64,000 bases of DNA from Ancylobacter polymorphus (GTDB taxonomy: Bacteria; Pseudomonadota; Alphaproteobacteria; Rhizobiales; Xanthobacteraceae). Position numbers and translations under genes: made by a program. The notes beneath the pieces were generated by a model. That model worked only from the letters and a program-made list of their open reading frames with translations. It was not told where the DNA came from and did not search any database. The stretch is taken from positions 3,672,001-3,736,000 of the forward strand of contig NZ_CP083239.1 of NCBI RefSeq assembly GCF_022836935.1, in the 5' to 3' direction. Below are positions 56,888 to 64,000 of this stretch, one piece after another (position 1 is the stretch's first letter; every line of letters begins with the position of its first letter).

Positions 56888-58078
56888 TCACCGTTCCACC
56901 AGCGCGACGCGCTTGTTGTAGGCGTTCATGATGATCGCAGTGATGATCGAGAGCAGGAGATAGACGCCCATGGTTATGGCGATGATCTCGATCGCCTGAC
57001 CCGTCTGGTTGAGCGACGTGCCGGCGAATACCGCAACGAGATCGGGATAGCCGATGCCGACGGCAAGCGACGAGTTCTTGGTGAGGTTCAAATACTGGCT
57101 GGTCAGCGGGGGAATGATCACCCGCATGGCCTGGGGAATGACCACCAGACGCAGCGTCTGTCCATGGCGCAGGCCGAGCGAATGCGCCGCCTCCGTCTGC
57201 CCATGGCTCACCGACTGGATACCGGCGCGCACATTCTCGGCAATAAAGGCCGCCGTATAGGTGGCCAGCGCGAGCGTGAGGGCGACGAATTCCGGAATCA
57301 CCCGCACGCCGCCGACGAAATTGAATCCCTTGAGTTCGGGCACCTCGAAGCTGATGGGGAAACCGGTCGCGATCATCGCAACCAGCGGCAGACCGATGAG
57401 CAGGCCTAGCGAGACCCACAACACAGGCAGCCGGCGCCCCGTCTCCTCCTGCCGGCTCGTAGCCCAGTGGCGAAACAGGATGACGCCGAGGATGGCGAGG
57501 CCGATCGCCCAGACGACGATGCCAGCGCCCTCACCGAACAGCGGGCGCGGAATGATGATGCCACGATTTGATATGAAGACTTCGCCAAAGACGCTGATGC
57601 TGTTGCGCGGCCCGGGCATCGCGCTCAGAACGGCCAGGTACCAGAACAGAATTTGGAACAACGGCGGCAGGTTGCGCAGCACCTCGACATAGACGGTCGA
57701 AATCGTGCGCACCATGAAGTTCTTCGACAGGCGGCCTATGCCGACCAGAAAGCCGATAATCGTAGCGAGGAAAATGCCGACCACCGCGACCAGAATGGTG
57801 TTCAGCAGGCCGACAATGAAGGCGCGGCCATAGGTCGATGTTTCGGAATAGGGGATCAGCGTCTGGTTGATGCCGAAGCCGGCCGTGTTGTCCAGAAAGC
57901 CAAATCCGGTGGCGATCTTCTGCGCCGCGAGGTTGTCGCGCGCGTTCTCGGCGAAGCTCCAGCCGAGAAAAATGACCACGATCAGGGCCACAAGCTGAAG
58001 GCCGATGCTGCGGACCTTCGGGTCGTTGATGAATGAAGTCTTCTCGTGCCCGCCGGCGGGCCCAGCCAAATCCGTCAT
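56888..58078 (-). CDS. aapQ: General L-amino-acid ABC transporter, permease AapQ
   Basis: A 396-residue permease, normal length for AapQ, with about eight membrane segments. The EAA loop TEAAHSLGLRHGQTLRLVVIPQAM and the conserved YVEVLRNLPPLFQILFWY are intact. The ATG ending at 58078 (MTDLAGPAGG) has GAGGGGGA upstream; the 51-codon upstream extension is not part of the family. It is separated from aapJ by a hairpin. Confidence 0.94.
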   Translation of the reverse strand: MTDLAGPAGGHEKTSFINDPKVRSIGLQLVALIVVIFLGWSFAENARDNLAAQKIATGFGFLDNTAGFGINQTLIPYSETSTYGRAFIVGLLNTILVAVVGIFLATIIGFLVGIGRLSKNFMVRTISTVYVEVLRNLPPLFQILFWYLAVLSAMPGPRNSISVFGEVFISNRGIIIPRPLFGEGAGIVVWAIGLAILGVILFRHWATSRQEETGRRLPVLWVSLGLLIGLPLVAMIATGFPISFEVPELKGFNFVGGVRVIPEFVALTLALATYTAAFIAENVRAGIQSVSHGQTEAAHSLGLRHGQTLRLVVIPQAMRVIIPPLTSQYLNLTKNSSLAVGIGYPDLVAVFAGTSLNQTGQAIEIIAITMGVYLLLSIITAIIMNAYNKRVALVER

Positions 58079-58148
58079 AGTCCCCCTCGCCTCGGATCGA
58101 GGCCCGAAATGTTCCGGTGCCGGACTTTTGCCAGCTTCTCCGGAGCGG

Positions 58149-58175
58149 GGAGGCTCCCGACGCGCGGGAGCCTCC
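58149..58175 (-). promoter_or_regulatory. Hairpin between aapJ and aapQ
   Basis: A perfect 10-bp stem (58149-58158 with 58166-58175, 7-base loop) just after the aapJ stop codon, with no T run on the minus strand. Such hairpins commonly stabilise the binding-protein part of the message so that it is made in excess over the permeases. That role is inferred from position. Confidence 0.6.
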
Positions 58176-58188
58176 TTATGTCGATGTG

Positions 58189-59211
58189 TCAGCGGATCGG
58201 CGGGGCGTACTGGATGCCACCCTTGTTCCACAGCGCATTGAGGCCGCGAGTGAGCTTCAGGGGCGTGTCGGGACCGACGGTGCGGTCATACATCTCGGCG
58301 TAGTTGCCGACATTCTTAATGATCAGGTAGCCCCAATCATTGCCGATGCCCATGCCCTCGCCATACTTGCCCTCGGTGCCGAGCAGACGCTTGATCTCCG
58401 GGTTGGTGGCGTTCTTGAGCTGGTCGTCGACGTTCTTGGAGTTGACGCCGAGTTCTTCGGCGTTGAGCTGGGCGAACAGCACCCACTTCACGATATCGAA
58501 CCACTGGTCATCGCCATGAGCGACCACCGGACCGAGCGGCTCCTTGGAGATGATCTCGGGCAGCACCACGTGGTCGTCGGGATTCGTCAGCTTGAGGCGT
58601 TCACCGGCCAGACCCGAACGGTCGGTGGTGAGCACGTCGCAGCGCCCGGCGTCGTAGGCCTTGACCACTTCGTCATTGGTGGCGAAGGCGATGACCTCAT
58701 AGGTCATGTTGTTGGCGCGGAAATAGTCGGCGAGGTTCTGCTCGGTCGTGGTGCCGGTCTGCGTGCAGACCGAGGCGCCGGAGAGTTCGAGCGCCGAATT
58801 CACCTTCTTGTCCTTACGGATCATGAAGCCCTGGCCGTCATAATAGGTGACGCCGGTGAAGTTCAGGCCCAGCGACGTGTCGCGGGTGATGGTCCAGGTC
58901 GTGTTGCGCGACAGGATGTCGATGTCGCCGGACTGCAGTGCGGTAAAGCGGTCCTTGGCCGAGAGCGGCGTGAACTTCACCTTGGTGGCGTCGCCGAAGA
59001 TGGCAGCCGCAACCGCACGGCAGAATTCCACATCGAGGCCGCTCCACTCACCCTTGTCATTGGGGTTGGAGAAGCCGGGCAGGCCCTGGCTGACGCCGCA
59101 CTGGACAAAGCCCTTCGACTTCACCTGCTCAAGCTTGGTGGCCGCCTGCGCACCGAAGGCGCAAAGGCCCATGGCACCCGCAAGGGCGAATGTGGAGAGG
59201 AGGCGTTTCAT
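58189..59211 (-). CDS. aapJ: General L-amino-acid ABC transporter, periplasmic binding protein
   Basis: A 340-residue solute-binding protein, the length of AapJ. A Sec signal peptide (MKRLLSTFALAGAMGLCAFGAQA, 23 residues) is followed by the SBP_bac_3 fold. GLPGFSNPNDKGEWSGLDVEFCRAVAAA and the RNTTWTITRD strand are typical of the ligand-binding region. The ATG ending at 59211 is used, with GAAGG about nine bases upstream; an ATG six codons earlier lacks such a site. It is first in the operon. Confidence 0.94.
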   Translation of the reverse strand: MKRLLSTFALAGAMGLCAFGAQAATKLEQVKSKGFVQCGVSQGLPGFSNPNDKGEWSGLDVEFCRAVAAAIFGDATKVKFTPLSAKDRFTALQSGDIDILSRNTTWTITRDTSLGLNFTGVTYYDGQGFMIRKDKKVNSALELSGASVCTQTGTTTEQNLADYFRANNMTYEVIAFATNDEVVKAYDAGRCDVLTTDRSGLAGERLKLTNPDDHVVLPEIISKEPLGPVVAHGDDQWFDIVKWVLFAQLNAEELGVNSKNVDDQLKNATNPEIKRLLGTEGKYGEGMGIGNDWGYLIIKNVGNYAEMYDRTVGPDTPLKLTRGLNALWNKGGIQYAPPIR

Positions 59212-59495
59212 GATGGCAGCCTTCTTCATTCGGATTGGAGCTGACGTTTCCGCCGCAACGCTGCGGAACGGAACGGGCGACAGAAAAGGCAATTCGCATG
59301 CCGCGGAGGACTTCCGGCAACGTGTCATGCCTGCGTCCTTCGTCTTATAGTGCCCAGAAGACCCCCTCGGGCACCATTGCAGCGAACGCAGCGTCATCAG
59401 AGCGCCGCAATCAGGCCCGGTCAAGCGCTTGACGGCGCACCACCCCTCCCTTCCCTATGCGACCTTCGATATTCTCGCTTCAGCAGGCTACAACC

Positions 59496-60686
59496 ATGGC
59501 GAACAAGGCAAAAACCACACTCCCCGGCAATCTCTCCGTGGAGACCGAACTCGTCCTCGCCGGACGCGATCCGTTTCGCCATGACGGCTTCGTGAACACC
59601 CCCATCGTCCGAGGCTCGACCGTTCTCTCGCCCAGCGTCGCGGACCTTGAGGGCCATACTGGCCGCTATACCTATGGCCGGCGCGGTAACCCCACGGTCG
59701 AGAGCCTGGAATCCGCCCTGACTCGCCTCGAAGGCGGCGCCGGCGTGGTGCTGACGCCGTCCGGCCTTTCCGCCGTCAGCATCGCCCTTCTGTCAGTCCT
59801 GAAGGCGGGGGACCATCTGCTGATGGTCGACAGCGCCTATCAGCCGACCCGCCGCATCTGCGATGAGGTGCTGACGCGCTACGGGATGGAAACCACCTAT
59901 TATGACCCGCTGATCGCCGACGACATCGCCAGCCTTATCCGCCCCCACACCCGCGCCATCTTCCTCGAATCCCCCGGCTCACAATCCTTCGAGATCCAGG
60001 ACATACCCGCCATCGTCGCTGCCGCCTCCGCGCGCGATATCACGACGCTGATGGACAATACGTGGGCAACGCCGCTGTTTTTCCGCCCGCATGATTTCGG
60101 CGTGGATGTGTCCATTCAGGCCGGCACGAAATATCTCAGCGGCCATTCCGACCTGAATATCGGCACCATTTCGGCCAATGGGCGCACCTTCCGCCGCATC
60201 CTCGCGACCCATGGCGACCTCGGCATCACCGTCGCGCCGGAGGATGCCTTCCTCGCGTCGCGCGGCCTGCGCACCATGGCGATACGGCTCGAACGCCACC
60301 AGCAATCAGCGCTCGCGGTGGCACGCTGGCTCTCGTCGCGGCCGGAAGTGCGACGGGTTCTGCATCCGGGTCTGCCTGAGCACCCCGGCCACGCCTTGTG
60401 GAAGCGCGACTTCAAGGGCGCGTCGGGTCTGTTCAGCATCATCCTCGAACCGGTGCCGAAGCCGGCCGTCGACGCCTTCCTCGACAGCCTGGCGCTTTTT
60501 GGCCTCGGCTACAGCTGGGGCGGCTATGAGAGCCTCGCCATACCGTTCGACTGCAGCGCCTATCGTAGCGCGACCCGCTGGAATCCGGGCGGCCCGGCGA
60601 TCCGCCTGCAGATCGGCCTTGAAGACCCCGCCGATCTCATCGCCGACCTCGATTCCGGCTTCGCGGCCCTCGCGGCGGCGCTCTGA
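59496..60686 (+). CDS. metC: Cystathionine beta-lyase
   Basis: A 396-residue PLP enzyme of the Cys/Met metabolism family that cleaves cystathionine to homocysteine, pyruvate and ammonia. RYTYGRRGNPTVESLESAL supplies the phosphate-binding Tyr and Arg, and the PLP lysine is K212 in QAGTKYLSGHSD. The ending GYSWGGYESL supports a beta-lyase assignment over gamma-synthase. The ATG at 59496 (MANKAKTTLPG) is used, with a modest AGCAGG site. It is divergent from the aap operon. No SAM riboswitch was recognised upstream. Confidence 0.9.
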   Translation: MANKAKTTLPGNLSVETELVLAGRDPFRHDGFVNTPIVRGSTVLSPSVADLEGHTGRYTYGRRGNPTVESLESALTRLEGGAGVVLTPSGLSAVSIALLSVLKAGDHLLMVDSAYQPTRRICDEVLTRYGMETTYYDPLIADDIASLIRPHTRAIFLESPGSQSFEIQDIPAIVAAASARDITTLMDNTWATPLFFRPHDFGVDVSIQAGTKYLSGHSDLNIGTISANGRTFRRILATHGDLGITVAPEDAFLASRGLRTMAIRLERHQQSALAVARWLSSRPEVRRVLHPGLPEHPGHALWKRDFKGASGLFSIILEPVPKPAVDAFLDSLALFGLGYSWGGYESLAIPFDCSAYRSATRWNPGGPAIRLQIGLEDPADLIADLDSGFAALAAAL

Positions 60687-60722
60687 ACGCACCGACACGT
60701 CCGGGCGGGCGGCGACTTGCCG

Positions 60723-62495
60723 TCAGCCCGGACGATAAGGCGCCAGCCGCACCTCGCGCAGCCCGTTATAGTCGAAGCCGCGCAGATCCGCCCCACGCTG
60801 GATGCGCAAACCGATGGCCTCCGCCCGGCGGGCAAAGCGCGGCTCCTGCCGCTTTTCCACGAAGGCGACCCGGCAGGTGCCGCCGGCCTTGAGGAAGTCC
60901 GCGGCCGCCGCCCCGTCAAGAAAGCGCGGCGCATTGGGTAGGAGCAGCGCGAAGCTCGGCTCGTTATAGCCGGCTATGGCCACCTCGATCGGGCCTGCAT
61001 CGGCCCCGCAGGATTCGCGCGCGGTCGCGGCCACCACGCGCGGCGCCATCCAGAAGCTCTCAATGTTCGGAAGCACCAACTGCATCACGCCCAAGCCGGA
61101 CACGAGCATGCCAGCAATGGCGACCAGCGCGGCTTTCTCCACGCCATAGTCGCGGACGGAAGCGGCCGCGATCACCAACGCGAAGAAGCCCATCAGCAGC
61201 AGCGGCCACGCGAGCACGCTGGTCGTGCGATCGAACACGGCCATGCCCAGCAGCGCTCCCACCGCGATCACCGCTCCGATCAGCGGCCACAGCCAGAGCA
61301 CCCGCGTGAGCCGCGTATTGCCGATCGCGAGCGCTCCCCGCTCGACCGCCAGAGCGATCAATATCGCAATAGCCGGCAGCGTGGGCGCCACATAGGCAGG
61401 GACCTTGGTCGGCAGGATTTCGAAAAGAACCCAGACCGGCACGACCCAGGCGAGCAAAAAGCGCACGGTGCCAATGCGTCGGGCTTTCCAAAGAATGGGG
61501 ATCGCGAGGGGAGCCAGCGGCGCCGCCGGCCAGAACAGGGCGAAGAACAACAGCAGATACACGCCCGGGAGACCGGTAAAGCCCTGGTACTCCCGCGCCA
61601 CCGGCCCCAGCAGCGTGCGCGCGAGCAATTCCGGCTGTGTCTCCGCCGGCCCATAGCGACGCAACACGACCCAGCCGATGACGACCAGCAGGAGGAGAGC
61701 CAGCCCGGCATACGAGCGCGCACGCCGCAGGAAGAGTGCCGAGCGGTCCACCGCTACCAGCGCCACCAGCGGCAGCACAACGTAGAGGGGGGTCATCAGC
61801 CCCTTGGTGAACAGCCCGAATGCCAGAGCCGTCCAGAAGACCAGCGCGACGCGCGACTCATAAGCGGACTGGTGCCAGGCACCTGCCGCTCCGCGCTGGC
61901 GCTCGGCCAGATAGAGCCGGCCCATCGCTCCGAGCATCGCCGCGACCGCCGCGATCAGGAACACTTCCGGCACAGCGAGCCGCCCGGCGACACCAAGGGC
62001 AACGCTGCTGGCCAGCAGGCTGCCGGCCAGTAGCGCACCACGGCGGTGCGTGAAGGCCAGTGCCGCCCAGAAGGTCAGCAGCACGGCGGCGATGGCCCCC
62101 GCCAGAGACGGCAGGCGATAAAGCCAAACGCGGGTCGGCGCATCGGGAACGCCGACAACCTCCGCAGCCTTGACCATCCCGGCCTGCATCCAGTGCAGCC
62201 CAAGCGCCTGCGTGCGCTTGGGCTCCCAGCCGAGCCTCGTTTCCGTCAGCGCACCCGTTTCCGCCATATGGCGGCTGATCAAGGCATAACGCGCGCCGTC
62301 CCTGTCCACGGGGGGAATCGAGAAGAGGCCGGGCAGCAGCGCCACCAGACACAGGCCGACGAGGAACAGGCAGGCCCGGCGGTCGGTATGGCAGCACGCC
62401 TCGAACAACGCGACGATGCGATCCGGAAGGCGCGGGCCCCGCGCGGAATAAAGCGGGGCGGAACGTGCCTTGCGGCCCGAAGCAAATGACTTCAT
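60723..62495 (-). CDS. ArnT-like membrane glycosyltransferase (GT83/PMT family)
   Basis: A 590-residue inner-membrane protein with about a dozen helices. The first periplasmic loop holds the PMT_2 signature FSIPPVDRDGARYALISRHMAETG (acidic residues used in catalysis) and the later LFTKGLMTPLYVVLP. Relatives move a sugar from a polyprenyl phosphate carrier to lipid A or other acceptors. No arn operon genes lie nearby, so donor and acceptor are unknown. The ATG ending at 62495 (MKSFASGRKAR) has GGGAGGG upstream. Confidence 0.85.
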   Translation of the reverse strand: MKSFASGRKARSAPLYSARGPRLPDRIVALFEACCHTDRRACLFLVGLCLVALLPGLFSIPPVDRDGARYALISRHMAETGALTETRLGWEPKRTQALGLHWMQAGMVKAAEVVGVPDAPTRVWLYRLPSLAGAIAAVLLTFWAALAFTHRRGALLAGSLLASSVALGVAGRLAVPEVFLIAAVAAMLGAMGRLYLAERQRGAAGAWHQSAYESRVALVFWTALAFGLFTKGLMTPLYVVLPLVALVAVDRSALFLRRARSYAGLALLLLVVIGWVVLRRYGPAETQPELLARTLLGPVAREYQGFTGLPGVYLLLFFALFWPAAPLAPLAIPILWKARRIGTVRFLLAWVVPVWVLFEILPTKVPAYVAPTLPAIAILIALAVERGALAIGNTRLTRVLWLWPLIGAVIAVGALLGMAVFDRTTSVLAWPLLLMGFFALVIAAASVRDYGVEKAALVAIAGMLVSGLGVMQLVLPNIESFWMAPRVVAATARESCGADAGPIEVAIAGYNEPSFALLLPNAPRFLDGAAAADFLKAGGTCRVAFVEKRQEPRFARRAEAIGLRIQRGADLRGFDYNGLREVRLAPYRPG

Positions 62496-62589
62496 CGAAT
62501 GGAATCCCTCCCGGCTCGATGAAACCTTAGCAGACCGACCGGCCACCCCGCATCCGGGAGTGCCGCCGGTCCGCCACCGTGCGGTCAGG

Positions 62590-63243
62590 TCAGGCCGGCA
62601 CTTTCTCTCCGCCCGCACCCGCCGTCGCCGTGAGCCCACCCGCTTCCTCGATAAAGCGCGCCACCTCGGCAACACCATCGCCTGCCCGCACATTGGCGAA
62701 CACGAAGGGGCGGCGCCCCCGCATGCGGCGCGAATCCCGGTCCATCACGTCGAGCGAGGCGCCCACCAGCGGGGCGAGATCCATTTTGTTGATGACGAGG
62801 AGATCGGAGCGGGTGATGCCGGGTCCGCCCTTGCGCGGGATCTTCTCACCGGCGGAAACATCGATGACATAGATCGTCAGGTCCGCCAGCTCCGGCGAAA
62901 AGGTTGCGGCGAGGTTGTCACCACCGGACTCAATGAGGATCAGGTCAAGCCGAGGGAAGCGTGCGCGCATCTCGGCGATAGCGGCGAGGTTGGCGGAAGC
63001 ATCCTCTCGAATCGCCGTGTGCGGACAGCCGCCCGTCTCCACGCCCATGATGCGCTCGGCCGGAAGCGCGCCGGCGCGGGTGAGGATTTCCGCGTCCTCC
63101 TTGGTGTAGATGTCGTTGGTGATGGCAGCGAGGTCGTAGCGCTCGCGAAAAGTCCGGCATAGCGCCTCCATCAGCGCCGTCTTGCCCGAACCGACCGGCC
63201 CGCCAATGCCGACCCGGAGCGGGCCGCTCGTGTCGCTCGCCAT
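62590..63243 (-). CDS. ureG: Urease accessory GTPase UreG
   Basis: A 217-residue SIMIBI-class GTPase that powers nickel delivery to urease. The P-loop is GPVGSGKT (15-22), the nickel-binding Cys-Pro-His motif is at 73-75 ([11 protein letters not shown]), and the later [17 protein letters not shown] and VINKMDL are intact. The start at 63243 has GAGGAGA upstream; the long upstream frame is antisense-like noise. It follows ureF by 16 bases. Confidence 0.96.
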   Translation of the reverse strand: MASDTSGPLRVGIGGPVGSGKTALMEALCRTFRERYDLAAITNDIYTKEDAEILTRAGALPAERIMGVETGGCPHTAIREDASANLAAIAEMRARFPRLDLILIESGGDNLAATFSPELADLTIYVIDVSAGEKIPRKGGPGITRSDLLVINKMDLAPLVGASLDVMDRDSRRMRGRRPFVFANVRAGDGVAEVARFIEEAGGLTATAGAGGEKVPA

Positions 63244-63259
63244 GATTGTCTCCTCGCCT

Positions 63260-63967
63260 TCAGCTGCGGAACAGCCGCGTGTACTGCGTCTCGTGACGCA
63301 TCGACGCGATATCGGATTTGAGCGCCGCCCCGCCGAGGCGATCCAGCGGCATCTCGGCCGCATGCGGGGCAACCTCGCGGACGATGGCCAGGGTCGCAGC
63401 CAGCGCCCGGTTGCCGTCGGTCTGGCCGAGCGGCACGAGCCTAACGGCGGCAGAGATGAGATTCGCCGCGACGGCGCTGAGGAAGGCGGAAACCGTGGCC
63501 GCCAGCGGCAGGCCATGCGCTGCCGCAGCGATGCCCACGGCCGTGGGATAGGCGACGCGTCCGTCCCAGAGGTCCGGCAGCCGCTCCAGCAGCGGCGCCG
63601 GCCACGCGGCGCGGGTGGCGGCGAGGAAGGCCTCGCCCTGATTCAGCGTTTCCATCTGCCGCTCGCGCGAGGGCGCGAAGGCGGCAGCGAGTTCCAGGAC
63701 ATCGCGCAGCCGCGCATCGTTGCTCTCCCGCGCCGCTTCAAAGGCGTGCGCCAGCAGAACAGCATCGGCGAACGGACCGCCGTGGCGCAGAAGATCGTCC
63801 ACCCAGCCGGTGAGTGAGGCGAGATCGGAGACTTCCTGCGTCTCCACCGCCCATTCGAGCCCGTGCGAATAGGCGAATGCCCCCACGGGATAGGCCGGCG
63901 ACAGCCAGACGAACAGGGCCAGGAGATCGGGCGAGGCGCCAGAGAGCGCCACAGGTGCCTCGCTCAT
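63260..63967 (-). CDS. ureF: Urease accessory protein UreF
   Basis: A 235-residue all-helical UreF that links UreG and UreD to apo-urease. [24 protein letters not shown] and the C-terminal QYTRLFRS are family hallmarks. It lies nine bases after the ureE stop codon, within a ureE-ureF-ureG transcript. The structural urease genes would lie beyond the right edge. Confidence 0.94.
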   Translation of the reverse strand: MSEAPVALSGASPDLLALFVWLSPAYPVGAFAYSHGLEWAVETQEVSDLASLTGWVDDLLRHGGPFADAVLLAHAFEAARESNDARLRDVLELAAAFAPSRERQMETLNQGEAFLAATRAAWPAPLLERLPDLWDGRVAYPTAVGIAAAAHGLPLAATVSAFLSAVAANLISAAVRLVPLGQTDGNRALAATLAIVREVAPHAAEMPLDRLGGAALKSDIASMRHETQYTRLFRS

Positions 63968-63976
63968 GCCCGCGCC

Positions 63977-64000
63977 CTAGTGCCCGTGCTTGTGGCCGTG
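63977..64000 (-). CDS. ureE: C-terminal end of UreE (cut by window edge)
   Basis: Only seven codons and the TAG stop are inside the window. They read HGHKHGH, the histidine-rich tail that stores nickel in many UreE metallochaperones. Identity rests on this tail and on its position directly upstream of ureF. Confidence 0.8.
   Translation of the reverse strand, partial: HGHKHGH

Noticed and set aside
59212..59495. A SAM riboswitch upstream of the cystathionine beta-lyase gene
   Set aside because: I could not find the conserved core of SAM-II or related alphaproteobacterial types, and the spacer is shared with the divergent aapJ promoter.

Overview
The window reads as a stretch of chromosome from a GC-rich alphaproteobacterium, most likely of the order Hyphomicrobiales (Rhizobiales). 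The evidence is the aapJQMP amino-acid transporter, the alphaproteobacterial forms of NAD kinase, DUF2336, DUF3297 and the RHH_4 protein, a ureE-ureF-ureG order, and an IS5-type element of the IS427 group. Closer placement (for example Xanthobacteraceae) would be a guess.

1-18.1 kb, minus strand: the classic transcription and translation supercluster. Read in its own direction it runs tRNA-Tyr, tRNA-Gly, tuf, tRNA-Trp, secE, nusG, then a DJ-1/PfpI protein and a ribbon-helix-helix protein, then rplK, rplA, rplJ, rplL, rpoB, rpoC, rpsL, rpsG and the 5' part of fusA. The two genes between nusG and rplK interrupt an otherwise conserved order. I placed promoters before tRNA-Tyr and rplJ, a probable L10-type leader, a hairpin between rplL and rpoB, and a clear terminator after rpoC.

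18.2-35.7 kb: ordinary metabolic and envelope genes. These are rlmB, an MFS transporter with a large internal insert, a RidA protein, an OmpA-domain protein, a Cys-rich repeat protein, a Pro/Tyr-rich secreted protein, tRNA-Thr, a molybdopterin oxidoreductase and a TerC protein. A four-gene polyamine-type ABC transporter follows. An 835-bp IS5/IS427 element sits exactly in the stop codon of its last gene and regenerates the stop. Next come a Tat-exported metallo-hydrolase, DUF3297, NAD kinase, DUF2336 and a secreted protein with three internal beta-rich repeats.

35.7-43.2 kb: the accessory part of the window. It holds a decayed IS481-family transposase, a nitroreductase and flavin-reductase pair, and a PIN-domain (VapC-like) toxin with an unusual two-part putative antitoxin under its own promoter. 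It also holds an AT-richer non-coding stretch, an L,D-transpeptidase lipoprotein, an orphan ParA ATPase, and about 1.5 kb with no recognisable gene.

43.2-64 kb: tamA-tamB (outer-membrane translocation and assembly), an SDR, a photolyase, a tight cysK-alaX-sseA cluster, aapJQMP for general L-amino-acid uptake, a cystathionine beta-lyase, an ArnT-like membrane glycosyltransferase, and ureG, ureF and the last seven codons of ureE.

I found no CRISPR array, prophage or complete defence island. The best candidates for something not fully described are the HRAWWSN-domain antitoxin with its PIN toxin (38.3-39.3 kb), the three-repeat secreted protein next to DUF2336, and the cysK-alaX-sseA cluster.
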